From: Hyphomicrobiales bacterium | GTDB lineage: Bacteria > Pseudomonadota > Alphaproteobacteria > Rhizobiales > Beijerinckiaceae | Direction: 5' to 3' | Assembly (NCBI GenBank): GCA_019237205.1 | Contig: JAFAHO010000262.1 | Location: 1 to 64,000, forward strand | Length of the DNA: 64,000 bases | Shown here: one piece after another, positions 48,246 through 57,838 of the stretch | How positions within the stretch are numbered: position 1 is the first letter of the stretch | Layout: every line of letters starts with the position of its first letter | Notes under the pieces: model-generated | The model's input: only the letters and a program-made list of their open reading frames with translations | What the model was told of the DNA's origin: nothing | Database searches by the model: none | Position numbers and translations under genes: made by a program

Positions 48246-48391
48246 TGGCTTCCTCCCCCGGACGGCGGATTGTTCCCGGACCGCGCATGGTTGGCAAGGC
48301 GACGAAGGTCGAGGTGCGTCGGCCTGATTGGAAGAGGGGCCCCCGGCCTGCTACAAGGCGGCCAAAGCTGGGCGACCGGGAGGCGGAGCAC

Positions 48392-49774
48392 ATGGCCACG
48401 ACAGACAACATTCTCGAGGCGATCGACGCCGATCAGGAGTCGGCGCTCGAGCGGCTGTTCGCGTTCCTCTCGATCCCCTCGATCTCGGCTGTGCCCGCCC
48501 ATTTCCCTGATTGCGAACGGGCGGCGGACTGGCTCGTTGGCGAACTCGGCGGCCTCGGATTCGAGGTCGCCAAGCACCCGACCGAAGGGCGGCCGATGGT
48601 CACCGGGCAAGTCAAAGCGAACCGCCGGGACGCGCCCCACGTTCTGTTCTATGGCCACTACGACGTACAACCGGTCGATCCCTTGAACCTTTGGCGCAGC
48701 CCGCCCTTCGAACCGAAGCTCGAAGCCGGCCCCCACGGCGAACAGATCGTGGCTCGCGGCGCCTCCGACGACAAAGGCCAGCTGATGACCTTTCTCGAGG
48801 CCTGCCGGGCCTTCGAGAAGTTCGGCGGTCCGCCGTGCCAGATCTCCGTTCTGTTCGAAGGCGAGGAGGAGACGGGCTCGCCTTCGCTGCCCGCCTTCCT
48901 CGCCAAGAACGCAAAGCTTCTCAAAGCCGATATCGCCCTCGTCTGCGACACCGGCATGTGGGGCCCGGGAACCCCCGCGATCACGACATCGCTACGTGGT
49001 CTGGTCGGCGAAGAAGTGATCCTCACCGGCGCGAACCGCGATCTGCACTCCGGCGTCTACGGCGGAGCCGCCGTCAACCCTATTCACGTGCTCTCGACGA
49101 TCCTTGGCGCCCTGCACGACAGCAACGGCGCCGTCGCGCTGCCCGGCTTCTACGACGGGGTCGAGGAGCTGCCCGCGGAAATCGCGGAGCAGTGGAGCAC
49201 GCTCGATTTCGACGCGTCCGCTTTTCTCGGCGCTGTGGGCCTCACAACTCCGGCGGGCGAGCGCGACCGCACTCCGCTCGAGCAGCTCTGGTCGCGCCCG
49301 ACCTGCGATGTCAACGGAATCGTCGGCGGCTACACCGGAGAGGGCGCCAAGACCGTCCTGCCGGCCAAGGCCAGCGCAAAGATCACATTCCGGCTGGTCG
49401 GCAAACAAAACCCCGAGCGGGTCGCCCAGGCGTTCAGGTCGTTCGTCACGTCGCGCCTGCCGCCGGACGTGAAGGCCGAATTCATCAGTCACGGCGGAAG
49501 CGCTGCGATTTCGCTGCCGATCAAGAACGAGGCCTTGCGCCGGGGGCGCCGGGCGCTCGAGGCCGAGTGGGGCAAGCCCGCGGCGCTCGTCGGATGCGGC
49601 GCCTCGATTCCAATCGTCGGCGCGTTCAAGCGCGAATTGCAGATGGACAGCCTGCTCGTCGGCTTCGCCCTCGAAGACGACCGCATCCATTCGCCCAACG
49701 AGAAATACGAACGCACGTCGTTCCACAAGGGCGCCCGCTCCTGGGCGCGCATCCTGGCGGCGCTCGCCGCGTGA
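48392..49774 (+). CDS. M20-family dipeptidase/metallopeptidase
   Basis: The 460-residue protein has the M20 metal-binding segments YGHYDVQPVDPLNLW, ARGASDDKGQL, LFEGEEETGSPS (general base Glu) and a later SRPTCDVNGIVGGYTGEG in the dimerisation/lid domain. The fold is that of cytosolic non-specific dipeptidases. ATG 48392 has GGAG upstream; the frame is open from 48143. It lies divergent from the DUF294 gene and ends 40 bases before folP-folK. Confidence 0.92.
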   Translation: MATTDNILEAIDADQESALERLFAFLSIPSISAVPAHFPDCERAADWLVGELGGLGFEVAKHPTEGRPMVTGQVKANRRDAPHVLFYGHYDVQPVDPLNLWRSPPFEPKLEAGPHGEQIVARGASDDKGQLMTFLEACRAFEKFGGPPCQISVLFEGEEETGSPSLPAFLAKNAKLLKADIALVCDTGMWGPGTPAITTSLRGLVGEEVILTGANRDLHSGVYGGAAVNPIHVLSTILGALHDSNGAVALPGFYDGVEELPAEIAEQWSTLDFDASAFLGAVGLTTPAGERDRTPLEQLWSRPTCDVNGIVGGYTGEGAKTVLPAKASAKITFRLVGKQNPERVAQAFRSFVTSRLPPDVKAEFISHGGSAAISLPIKNEALRRGRRALEAEWGKPAALVGCGASIPIVGAFKRELQMDSLLVGFALEDDRIHSPNEKYERTSFHKGARSWARILAALAA

Positions 49775-49814
49775 GCGCCAGCTCTGGCCTCGCGCGCAGC
49801 TGGCAGAACGCGCC

Positions 49815-51155
49815 ATGACCGGCGACCGCCGGGCGATCCTCCGCGATCAATTCCTGAGCTCGTTGAAAAAGTCATCCGCGCTCATGGGCATTCTCAACGT
49901 GACGCCGGATTCGTTTTCCGATGGCGGACGCCATTTCGAGGCTGCGGCCGCCGTGGCGCGCGCGAAGACCATGGTCGCCGAGGGCGCGGCGATCGTGGAC
50001 GTCGGCGGCGAATCGACCCGGCCCGGGCACACGCCGGTGACCGAGGACGAGGAGCTTCGGCGCATTGTCCCGGTTCTGGAGGCGCTCCAGCGTGAGGTCG
50101 ACGCGCCGGTCTCGGTCGATACCAGCAAAGCGGCGGTGGCGCGAGAGGCGGCGCGTCTCGGCGCCTCGGTCATCAACGACGTCTGGGGGCTCAGGCGCGA
50201 CCCCGGCATGGCGGACGCCGTCGCGGAGACGGCCTCAGCTGTCGTCGTCATGCACAACCGCGAATCCGTGGATGCGGCGATCGATATTCTCGACGACGTC
50301 GAGCGCGCCTTCGAGCGTTCGCTCAGCATTGCAGCGCGAGCGGGGGTGGCGTTCGGCCGCATCCTTCTCGATCCCGGGGTCGGCTTTGGCAAGACGCCGG
50401 AGCAGAACTACGCCTGCATCTGGAACCTCGGCCGGTTTCGGCGGTTCGGCTGCCCGATCCTCGTCGGCCTGTCGCGCAAGTCGTTCATCGGCCGGATCGT
50501 CGGCGATCAGCGCCTCGTCGGGACCCTCGCCGCCGACGTGATCGCGCTCGTTCGCGGCGCGTCCGTGCTGCGGGTTCATGACGTGATGGAGAACCGGGTC
50601 GCGCTCGACATGGTCAACGCGTTGAGCCCCTCCGCGGAGCCCCCACCGCCGGTAGAACCAGGGCGCGACGGACGGGCGAGCGTCGTATTTGCGCTCGGCG
50701 GCAATGTCGGGGACAAGGCCGGAACGCTGCGTCGCGCGCTCCACGCGCTCGGGAGCGAACCTGGGATCGAGCTCACTGCCGTGTCGCGCCTTTACCGCAC
50801 CGCGCCCTGGGGGAAGACGGATCAGGACTGGTTCGTCAACGCCTGCGCCCTGGCCCGGATCGACCTCGCGCCGGCTGCGCTGCTGGACCGCGCAAAGGCG
50901 CTGGAGGTCGAGCTCGGCCGCCAGCCCGGCGAGCGCTGGGGCCCGCGCGTCATCGACATCGACATCATCGCCTATGACGACGTTGCTCTCGCCGCCCCGC
51001 GGCTCAAGCTGCCCCACCCCGAACTCTTCAACCGCGCCTTCGTGCTCGTCCCGCTCGCCGAGATTGCGCCCGAGCGAGTGATCGGCGGCAGACGCGTCGG
51101 CGAGGCGGCGGCAAACCTCGGCCCGGAAGCGTCCGACGTCGTCCCTCTGGACTGA
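49815..51155 (+). CDS. Fused dihydropteroate synthase and HPPK (FolP-FolK)
   Basis: The 446-residue bifunctional folate enzyme has DHPS at residues ~20-270 (GILNVTPDSFSDGGRHF, VDVGGESTRPG, INDVWG, LDPGVGFGKT) and HPPK at ~290-430 (FALGGNVGDKAGTLRRAL, RTAPWGKTDQDWFVNACAL, RWGPRVIDIDIIAYDD). The linker, with PSAEPPPPVEPGRDG, is short and proline-rich. No FolB domain lies between. DHPS-first order is the reverse of the HPPK-DHPS fusions of plants and fungi. No frameshift separates the parts, so this is a genuine single frame. Confidence 0.92.
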   Translation: MTGDRRAILRDQFLSSLKKSSALMGILNVTPDSFSDGGRHFEAAAAVARAKTMVAEGAAIVDVGGESTRPGHTPVTEDEELRRIVPVLEALQREVDAPVSVDTSKAAVAREAARLGASVINDVWGLRRDPGMADAVAETASAVVVMHNRESVDAAIDILDDVERAFERSLSIAARAGVAFGRILLDPGVGFGKTPEQNYACIWNLGRFRRFGCPILVGLSRKSFIGRIVGDQRLVGTLAADVIALVRGASVLRVHDVMENRVALDMVNALSPSAEPPPPVEPGRDGRASVVFALGGNVGDKAGTLRRALHALGSEPGIELTAVSRLYRTAPWGKTDQDWFVNACALARIDLAPAALLDRAKALEVELGRQPGERWGPRVIDIDIIAYDDVALAAPRLKLPHPELFNRAFVLVPLAEIAPERVIGGRRVGEAAANLGPEASDVVPLD

Positions 51156-51209
51156 ATGACCCAAAACGGCGATTGTCCGCCTTCCTGATTCCCCACGAGT
51201 TCGAAATCG

Positions 51210-52067
51210 ATGTCCGGCTGGTCGCAAACCTTCACTTTTCTTGACGGCGAATGGATCGAAGGGAACAAGCCGTTCATCGGGGCGCGCACCCACGCCTTCT
51301 GGCTGGGCTCCAGTGTATTCGACGGAGCACGCGCCTTCGAGGGCGTCACGCCCGATCTCGACAAGCATTGCGCCCGCCTCAACCACTCGGCGAAAACGAT
51401 GTGGCTGAAGCCGACCGTGAGCGAGGCCGCGATGGTCGAGCTCGCGCGCGAAGGCGTCAGGAAATTCGCCCCCGGCGCCGAGCTCTATATCCGTCCGATG
51501 TACTGGGCGGAACGGAGCGGCGTGACGTCGGTGCCCCCCGATCCGGAGTCGACCCGCTTCTGTCTCTCTATCTATGAGGCGCCGCTGCCGCAGCCGACCG
51601 GCATAGCGATCACCCGCTCAGGCTTCGCCAAGCCGCTCGGGATCACGATGCCGATCGACGCCAAGGCCGGCTGCCTCTATCCCAACAACGCCCGCGCGCT
51701 TCTTGAGGCCCGCTCGCGCGGCTTCGACAATTGCCTCATGTGCGACATGCTCGGCAACGTCGCGGAGCTCGCAACCGCGAACGTGTTCATGGCCAAGGGC
51801 GGCGTCGTGATGACGCCAGCGGCGAACGGAACGTTCCTCAATGGCGTGACGCGCCAGCGGGTGCTGCGATTATTGCGCGGCGACGGCAAGGATCCGCGTG
51901 AGGCGACGCTCGGCTTTGCCGATTTCGACGAGGCGGACGAGATTTTCGTTGTCGGCAATTTCGGCAAGGTGACGCCGGTCCGGCGCATCGACGGACGAGA
52001 CTTGCAGCCGGGACCCTTCTATCGCCGCGCGCGCGAGCTCTATTGGGAATTTGCTCACTCTCAATAA
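51210..52067 (+). CDS. Class IV aminotransferase, branched-chain type
   Basis: The 285-residue PLP enzyme of the BCAT/D-AAT family shows FTFLDGEWIEGNKPFIGARTHAF (in part), the R-and-Y region AERSGVTSVPPDPESTRFC, PLP lysine in MPIDAKAGCLYPNN and AELATANVFMAKGG. It probably transfers amino groups on branched-chain amino acids, although D-amino acid or aminodeoxychorismate-lyase relatives share the fold. Folate genes immediately upstream raise the PabC possibility. The classical ilvE size and internal signature favour a branched-chain role, but I am not certain. Confidence 0.82.
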   Translation: MSGWSQTFTFLDGEWIEGNKPFIGARTHAFWLGSSVFDGARAFEGVTPDLDKHCARLNHSAKTMWLKPTVSEAAMVELAREGVRKFAPGAELYIRPMYWAERSGVTSVPPDPESTRFCLSIYEAPLPQPTGIAITRSGFAKPLGITMPIDAKAGCLYPNNARALLEARSRGFDNCLMCDMLGNVAELATANVFMAKGGVVMTPAANGTFLNGVTRQRVLRLLRGDGKDPREATLGFADFDEADEIFVVGNFGKVTPVRRIDGRDLQPGPFYRRARELYWEFAHSQ

Positions 52068-52096
52068 CCGCGCCTCACCAAGCGCAGGGAGGAGAC

Positions 52097-52528
52097 ATGA
52101 CGACCCGGTTGACGATCCGGCTGGACTTCGACGCCGGCCGCCGCCTCGGCGCAGGCAAGGTCGCGCTTCTCGAATCGATCGACAAGACGGGGTCGATCTC
52201 GGCCGCCGGGCGCGCTCATGGCATGTCGTACCGCCGCGCGTGGCTGCTGGTCGATGATCTGAACCGGCTCTTCGCCTCGCCTCTGGTCGCCGCGCACCAC
52301 GGCGGAGTGAACGGCGGCGGAGCCGCGTTGACCCACGAAGGCCGGCGGATCGTCGCGCTCTACCGCGACGCCGAAGCGAAGATGCGCTCCGCGGCCGGAA
52401 CAGAGATCGATTCGATCGAACGCGGTCTCGCTTCCCCCGCTCGCGCTCGAACGACCGCCGCGCCGGAGGGGTCGGCGCTCCCAAACCTTAAGGTCACATC
52501 TTCTTCCCATCGGGGCCGAACTGCTTGA
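52097..52528 (+). CDS. ModE-type winged-helix regulator without molybdate-binding domain
   Basis: The 143-residue protein has a LysR/ModE-type HTH (GKVALLESIDKTGSISAAGRAHGMSYRRAWLLVDDLN, split here as residues ~17-52). The C-terminal TOBE/molbindin domains of full ModE are missing. ATG 52097 has a strong GGGAGGAG site. No molybdate genes lie nearby. Its 3' end overlaps the convergent cytochrome c gene by 35 bases. Confidence 0.82.
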   Translation: MTTRLTIRLDFDAGRRLGAGKVALLESIDKTGSISAAGRAHGMSYRRAWLLVDDLNRLFASPLVAAHHGGVNGGGAALTHEGRRIVALYRDAEAKMRSAAGTEIDSIERGLASPARARTTAAPEGSALPNLKVTSSSHRGRTA

Positions 52529-52889
52529 GGTAGGCGATCACATTGGCGATGTCGCTGTCGCGCGTCAGGCCGGGAAACGCCATCTTGGTGCCGGGAACGA
52601 CCTCGCGGGGACTATGGAGGTATTTCGTCAGCGCGGCCTCGTCCCAGGTGAGGCCCGAGTTCTTGTTCGCGTCGGAGTAGTTGTAGCCAGGAACGGTCCC
52701 CGCCTTGCGGCCGACGACGCCGTTGAGTTCGGGCCCGACGAAATTCCTCGCGCTTTCGCCGATCTGGTGGCAAGTCCTGCAGACCTTGAACGTGGCTTCT
52801 CCCGCCGCAGCGTCCCCATCCGCTGCGGCGACGCGCGCCGATACGACCAAGGAGAAGACTGAAATCAGAGCGAGCGGGATACCCCTCAC
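52494..52889 (-). CDS. Periplasmic class I cytochrome c
   Basis: The 131-residue mature-type cytochrome has a signal peptide (RGIPLALISVFSLVVSARVAA), haem site CRTCH (residues 37-41) and methionine ligand in VPGTKMAFPGL. It looks like a c2/c550-type electron carrier. I start it at GTG 52889, preceded by GGAGG with good spacing; the frame open to 53078 is unlikely. It converges with, and overlaps, the ModE-like gene. Partner reductase or oxidase not identified. Confidence 0.88.
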   Translation of the reverse strand: MRGIPLALISVFSLVVSARVAAADGDAAAGEATFKVCRTCHQIGESARNFVGPELNGVVGRKAGTVPGYNYSDANKNSGLTWDEAALTKYLHSPREVVPGTKMAFPGLTRDSDIANVIAYLKQFGPDGKKM

Positions 52890-53068
52890 GTCGTTCCTCC
52901 AGGCTATTGGCAGTCGAGCCGTCGCGACGCCGCCAGAAACGATGCGGCGCGCCGGAGCGAAAGGCCCGAGCAGGGCGGCGCGTAGAGACAAAAGCCATGC
53001 GGCCTTGTCAAGGAGACCTGGCGCCCATGCCTTTGACAGGCGACGCGCTTTGATCGAAAGAGGCCGCG

Positions 53069-53737
53069 ATGGCCCCAATCGTCAAAATCTGCGGCCTCTC
53101 TAACGCCGCGACCCTGGAAGCCGCGCTCGTCGCAGGCGCGACTATGGCCGGCTTTGTGTTCTTCCCGAAGAGCCCGCGCAATATCGGCTACGAGGAGGCG
53201 CGCGCGCTCGGCGCGCAGGCGCGCGGGCGCGCGCGGATCGTCGCGCTCAGCGTCGATGCCGACGACGACGCGCTCGCCCGGATCGTCGAATGGCTTTCGC
53301 CCGATATCCTGCAATTGCACGGACGCGAAACGCCGGCGCGCGTGGCCGAGATCCGCGAGCGTTTCGGCCGCCCGACAATGAAGGCGATCGGCGTCTCCGC
53401 GCCTGCCGATTTCGCCGCCGCCGCGTCCTACGAGACCGTCGCGGACTTTATGCTGATCGACGCCAAGCCGCCGAAGAACGCCTTGCTGCCCGGGGGCAAC
53501 GGGCTCGCATTCGACTGGGCGCTCGCGCGCGACTTTCAGCCCCGGACGCCCTGGCTGCTGTCGGGTGGGCTCGATCCGGCCAATGTCGCCGAGGCGATCG
53601 CACTCACAGGAGCGCGCGGCGTCGACGTCTCCTCTGGCGTCGAGAGCGCCCCGGGCGTGAAGGACGGGGGCAAAATCCGGGCGTTCATCGCGGCCGCGCG
53701 CGGCGCGTTTCAGCGGGCGACCGAAGGAGTCGGATGA
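53069..53737 (+). CDS. trpF: Phosphoribosylanthranilate isomerase
   Basis: TrpF performs the third step of tryptophan synthesis. The 222-residue TIM barrel begins MAPIVKICGLSNAATLEAAL and has GFVFFPKSPRNIGYEEA, DILQLHGRETPARVAEIRE, LIDAKPPKNALLPGGNG and GARGVDVSSGVESAPGVKD, all conserved. Its stop is directly followed by the trpB ATG, so the two genes are coupled. Confidence 0.96.
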   Translation: MAPIVKICGLSNAATLEAALVAGATMAGFVFFPKSPRNIGYEEARALGAQARGRARIVALSVDADDDALARIVEWLSPDILQLHGRETPARVAEIRERFGRPTMKAIGVSAPADFAAAASYETVADFMLIDAKPPKNALLPGGNGLAFDWALARDFQPRTPWLLSGGLDPANVAEAIALTGARGVDVSSGVESAPGVKDGGKIRAFIAAARGAFQRATEGVG

Positions 53738-54958
53738 ATGACGAAGCTCGACAAGCCCAATTCCTTCCGCAAGGGCCCGGACGAGCGCGGCCGGTTCGGC
53801 ATTTACGGTGGACGCTTCGTCGCCGAGACGCTGATGCCGCTGATTCTCTCGCTGGAGAAGGCCTACGAGGCTGCGAAGGCCGACCCTTCGTTCCAGCAAG
53901 AGCTCGATCATTTCCTCAAGCACTATGCCGGGCGCCCGAGCCCGCTCTATTTTGCCGAGCGGCTGACCGAAAGGCTCGGCGGGGCGAAGATCTATTTCAA
54001 GCGCGACGAGCTCAACCACACCGGCGCGCACAAGATCAACAACGTGCTCGGCCAGATCCTGCTCGCGCGCCGGATGGGCAAGAAGCGTATTATCGCCGAG
54101 ACCGGGGCGGGCCAGCACGGCGTCGCCACCGCCACCGCCTGCGCGCGCTTCGGCCTTGAATGCGTGGTCTACATGGGCGCGGTCGACGTCGAGCGGCAGA
54201 AGCCGAACGTCTTCCGCATGAAGATGCTAGGCGCCGAGGTGAGGCCGGTGCAGTCCGGCGCGCGCACGCTGAAGGACGCGATGAACGAAGCGCTGCGCGA
54301 CTGGGTGACCAACGTCGCCGACACGTTCTATTGCATCGGCACCGCCGCCGGGCCGCACCCGTACCCAGCGATGGTGCGCGACTTCCAGTGCGTGATCGGC
54401 AACGAGACGCGCGCGCAGATGCAGGAACTCGAGGGTCGCCTGCCAGACAGCCTGGTCGCGGCGATCGGCGGCGGCTCCAATGCGATCGGCCTCTTCCATC
54501 CGTTCCTTGATGACGAGGGGGTCGAGATGTTCGGCGTCGAGGCGGCGGGCCATGGACTCGACAAGGCCAACGGCCACGCCGCCTCGATCACCGGCGGCCG
54601 CCCGGGCGTGCTGCACGGCAACCGCACCTATCTTCTCATGGACGGCGACGGCCAGATCCTCGAAGGCCACTCGATCTCCGCCGGGCTCGACTATCCGGGC
54701 GTCGGACCGGAGCACGCCTGGCTGCACGACGTCGGCCGGGTGACCTATCTCTCCGCGACGGATGAGGAGGCGCTGAACGCCTTCCAGCTATGCTCAAAGC
54801 TCGAAGGCATCATCCCGGCGCTGGAGCCCGCCCATGCGCTCGCCAAAGTGATCGAACTCGCGCCGAAGCGGCCGAGGGAGCACCTGATGGTGATGAATCT
54901 CTGCGGCCGGGGCGATAAGGACATTTTCGCCGTCGCCGAGCGTCTCGGCGGGATGTAG
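53738..54958 (+). CDS. trpB: Tryptophan synthase beta chain
   Basis: The 406-residue PLP enzyme joins indole and serine. Key segments are [37 protein letters not shown] (PLP lysine), [20 protein letters not shown], the phosphate-binding [13 protein letters not shown] and [16 protein letters not shown]. It is intact. In most alphaproteobacteria trpA follows at once; here it does not, and 663 bases without a gene come next. Confidence 0.97.
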   Translation: MTKLDKPNSFRKGPDERGRFGIYGGRFVAETLMPLILSLEKAYEAAKADPSFQQELDHFLKHYAGRPSPLYFAERLTERLGGAKIYFKRDELNHTGAHKINNVLGQILLARRMGKKRIIAETGAGQHGVATATACARFGLECVVYMGAVDVERQKPNVFRMKMLGAEVRPVQSGARTLKDAMNEALRDWVTNVADTFYCIGTAAGPHPYPAMVRDFQCVIGNETRAQMQELEGRLPDSLVAAIGGGSNAIGLFHPFLDDEGVEMFGVEAAGHGLDKANGHAASITGGRPGVLHGNRTYLLMDGDGQILEGHSISAGLDYPGVGPEHAWLHDVGRVTYLSATDEEALNAFQLCSKLEGIIPALEPAHALAKVIELAPKRPREHLMVMNLCGRGDKDIFAVAERLGGM

Positions 54959-55621
54959 CGCTCCTCCCGCGCCGTGGCGCACGGGGTTCGGCGCCGAGTC
55001 AATCTTTTCAGGGCTTTGGGCGCCAGAATCTGCAATTTCTGCGGGCTTGTCGCCGCGCGCGTCGATCGCGGTCGGCGACCGCCGTCTACGAAGGCCGCGG
55101 CCCCAGATCTTGTAGGTCGGACGGCGCCGGGGCCATACCGTTTCCCGGCGCGGAATCAATCTTTTCAAGCCTTTGCGGCGCTATTTCCATCGCACCCCTC
55201 GCACTGCCGCCGCCCGGGGTTCCGCTTCGCCGCTCGGCGCGGTCGAGCCCTTCGCTCGTCCGCAGGACCCTCCCTGCAATCTTCGCCGGATCGACCCGCC
55301 CCGCCGCCGTCGGGACTCCCCCGGCAGACGCGATCGGCCCTCCTGCGCATCCAGGCTGCTGGACCAAGAGTGAGGTAGCTTAGCAGGAATTCCGGCGCTT
55401 GTACACAGTTTGTTCTCACCCGCCCTCTAATACCATGAACAACCTATTGAAAACCCGATCGTCGACCTCATCATCGCGATGATCGTGCGGCTCAGGGGCG
55501 CTTCGGCCGCAGGAACTGCATGTTGGCCGCGGCGAGGCGGAAACTCTTGCTTTTCGCGCTACAATACACGCCAAACCTGTTTCTTGACCTCGGCTACGAC
55601 GTCAAGGACCGGCCGCGACGA
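54959..55621. other. Gene-free region after trpB where trpA would be expected
   Basis: These 663 bases carry no frame with family features on either strand. They contain a direct repeat of ~40 bases (see next entry), and nothing resembling TrpA. From about 55380 to 55610 the sequence is less GC-rich (CTAATACCATGAACAACCTATT), possibly imported or decayed DNA. The 3' end abuts the stop of the DUF1365 gene. Confidence 0.6.
54986..55181. repeat. Direct repeat of ~40 bases, two copies 156 bases apart
   Basis: The copies centre on TCAATCTTTTCAGGGCTTTG (54999 onwards) and TCAATCTTTTCAAGCCTTTG (about 55155 onwards), each flanked by GGCGC on both sides. The intervening DNA is not coding. They may be remains of a duplicated regulatory or insertion segment in the trpB downstream region. 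Confidence 0.6.
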
Positions 55622-56431
55622 TCAGTCGGTTGGCGTTTCGGCCTGAGGTCGGATCGACGGCTTCGTGACGACCGGCGGCGGCCTACCCTCCCGCCCCAGA
55701 TACGCGACGCCCTTCGCCCAGAGGCGCAGCGCCTCCCAATGAATCGCCGCGCTCGTCTTCATCGCCTCGAGGGGCGCCGATAAGCCCGCCTTCAGGAGGG
55801 CCGCGTCCGTCAGCTCCCGCCGCTCTCCCGCGAGCGCCGCGCGCAGCACGACCCCGTCCGGCCCGCTCGCGCGAATGGCCAGCGTCACGGTCTCGCCCGG
55901 CGGCGTCGCATGGAACTCGTACCGCAGTCCCATCGGCAGAAACGGACTGACGAAGAACGTCTTCGCGCAGGCCTGATGCACTGCGCCTCGAGCCTCGGCG
56001 ACCGGCAGCACGTAGCTGTGCCGTTCTCCGAACGTGTTGTGGACCTGATAGATGAGCGCCGCGAGCGCGCCGTCCGGACCGGCGCAGAAATAGACACTGA
56101 GCGGGTTGAAGCCGTAGCCCAATGTGCGGGGCATGCAGAGAAGCCGGATCGACCCGCAGCGCGTATCGATGGCGTGCGCGTCGAGAAGCTCGCGCGCCTG
56201 CGCGCGCAACGACGACGCGCCGCCGTCCCCGTGATCGCGGTCGAAGAGGGAAAAGAGATTGAAACGATTGTGCGAGAAGACCCTGAGGCGCCGGTCGACG
56301 TCGTCGATCTCTTCGAGATCGATCAGAAGCCAGAACAGTCGGTAGCGAAAGCGGTGCGGCTTCGGCTTCAGCCGCCGATGAAAGACCGAGCCGACATAAA
56401 GGCTCGACTGGAGGCAGGTCCCGCGGCTCAT
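55622..56431 (-). CDS. DUF1365 family protein
   Basis: The 269-residue protein has QSSLYVGSVFHRRLKPKPHRF, RLFWLLIDLEEIDDVDRRL, MPRTLGYGFNPLSVYFC and HNTFGERHSYVLPV, the DUF1365 signatures. Start 56431 overlaps the stop of the flavoprotein gene as ATGA; the open frame to 56506 is ignored. DUF1365 with an amine-oxidase-type flavoprotein and a nearby rpoE-chrR pair recurs in alphaproteobacteria and is linked to singlet-oxygen or fatty-acid modification loci. Function not proven. Confidence 0.88.
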   Translation of the reverse strand: MSRGTCLQSSLYVGSVFHRRLKPKPHRFRYRLFWLLIDLEEIDDVDRRLRVFSHNRFNLFSLFDRDHGDGGASSLRAQARELLDAHAIDTRCGSIRLLCMPRTLGYGFNPLSVYFCAGPDGALAALIYQVHNTFGERHSYVLPVAEARGAVHQACAKTFFVSPFLPMGLRYEFHATPPGETVTLAIRASGPDGVVLRAALAGERRELTDAALLKAGLSAPLEAMKTSAAIHWEALRLWAKGVAYLGREGRPPPVVTKPSIRPQAETPTD

Positions 56432-57777
56432 GCGGCTCTGTCCAGGGCCGCCGGCTCCGCCCGAGGCGTGACCCAGATGCGCGACGATTCGCCCGCGACG
56501 GTCCACGGGCGCTTCACCCCGCCGAGCTCTTCGGCGACGGCGAGGCCCGCCTGCAGCGCGTCCTCATGGAAGCCCGAACCGAAATGCGCGCCGCAATACC
56601 AGAGGTTGCGCGCGCCCTGCAGCCGCCACAGCGACTTCTGGGCCGCGATCGCGCGCGCGTCGAACAGCGGATGATCGTAAGCAATGGTCTCGAGCACGCT
56701 CTCCTCGCGCGGCGGACGCGACGGGTTCAAGGTCACGAAGACGTTGGTCTTCGTCGGCAGGCTCTGCAGCCTGTTCATCCAGTAGGTCACGCAGACGCGC
56801 TCCGGCGCGCGGGCTTCGCCGCCGATATAGTTCCAGCTCGACCATGCGGCGCGGCGGCGCGGCATCAGGCTCTCGTCCGTATGAAGGACCGCGAGATTGC
56901 GGCTGTAGCGGAACGCGCCGAGCAGCGCGCGCTCCTCTTCGCTCGGCTGGCCGATGAGGGCGAGCGCCTCGTCGGCATGGCAGGCGAGCACGACATGGTC
57001 GAACCTGTCGCGGCCCCCGCGGCCGTCAATCACGGTCGCCCCCGAAAGATTGCGCTCGATCCGGACGGCGTCCGTTCGGTAACGGACGGCGCCCGCGAGC
57101 GAAAGGCCCATGCGGCTCACATATTCCGTGGCGCCGCCGCTGACGGTGCGCCAGATCGGCCGCCCACCGAGCTGGAGGAGGCCGTGATTGTCGTGGAAGC
57201 GGATGAAAGCCGCGGCGGGAAAGGCCATGATCTCGGCTGGCGTCGCCGACCAGATCGCGCTCGCCATCGGAAGAATGTGATGGTCGCGAAACGCCTCGCC
57301 ATAGCGGCCCGCCGCCAGATATTCGCCGAGGCTCAGATGGTCCTCGTGGATGCGGCGGGCGTCGCGGGGCGCACAGCGGTAGAATCGGGTAAGATCCGCC
57401 AGCATTCCCCAAAACCGGGGGCTCACGATGTTCGACGGTTGGGCGAAGAGGCTCAAGAGGTTGGCGCCCGCGTATTCGATCCTTGCGTGATCGAGCGAGA
57501 CGGCGAAGGACATGTCGGATGGCTGCGTCTTCACGTCGAGAGTCTTCAGAAGTTCGACGAAATTAGGATATGTTCTCGGATTGTAGACGATGAAGCCGGT
57601 ATCGACGGGGATTTCCCGGCCATCGACACGCGCAAGGACTGTATTCGAATGTCCGCCGATCCGGTCGGCCTTCTCGTATACGATGACGTCGTGACGGCGG
57701 CCGAGCAGCCATGCGGCGGAAAGGCCGGCGACGCCTGTCCCCACGACGCCAATGCGAAGACGAGATCCTGAACCCAT
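56428..57777 (-). CDS. FAD-dependent oxidoreductase, amine-oxidase-like
   Basis: The 449-residue flavoprotein has the dinucleotide motif GVVGTGVAGLSAAWLLG, the second FAD motif in YEKADRIGGHSNT and, near the C-terminus, NLWYCGAHFGSGFHEDALQAG. The family (NAD(P)-binding Rossmann/amine oxidase type) is found with DUF1365 and cyclopropane-fatty-acid synthase-like genes. No such methyltransferase is adjacent here. An upstream ATG at 57789 is possible. A TGATCC promoter element lies ahead of it. Confidence 0.87.
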   Translation of the reverse strand: MGSGSRLRIGVVGTGVAGLSAAWLLGRRHDVIVYEKADRIGGHSNTVLARVDGREIPVDTGFIVYNPRTYPNFVELLKTLDVKTQPSDMSFAVSLDHARIEYAGANLLSLFAQPSNIVSPRFWGMLADLTRFYRCAPRDARRIHEDHLSLGEYLAAGRYGEAFRDHHILPMASAIWSATPAEIMAFPAAAFIRFHDNHGLLQLGGRPIWRTVSGGATEYVSRMGLSLAGAVRYRTDAVRIERNLSGATVIDGRGGRDRFDHVVLACHADEALALIGQPSEEERALLGAFRYSRNLAVLHTDESLMPRRRAAWSSWNYIGGEARAPERVCVTYWMNRLQSLPTKTNVFVTLNPSRPPREESVLETIAYDHPLFDARAIAAQKSLWRLQGARNLWYCGAHFGSGFHEDALQAGLAVAEELGGVKRPWTVAGESSRIWVTPRAEPAALDRAA

Positions 57778-57838
57778 GGCCGCCCCCATTTCGCCCTTCC
57801 GTCTTCCCCGGCGCCACCTGATCAGCCGCTCCTGGAAA

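Noticed and set aside
55086-55378. Short open frames in the gap after trpB
   Set aside because: They are overlapping in several frames, Arg/Pro-rich, without ribosome sites or family features.
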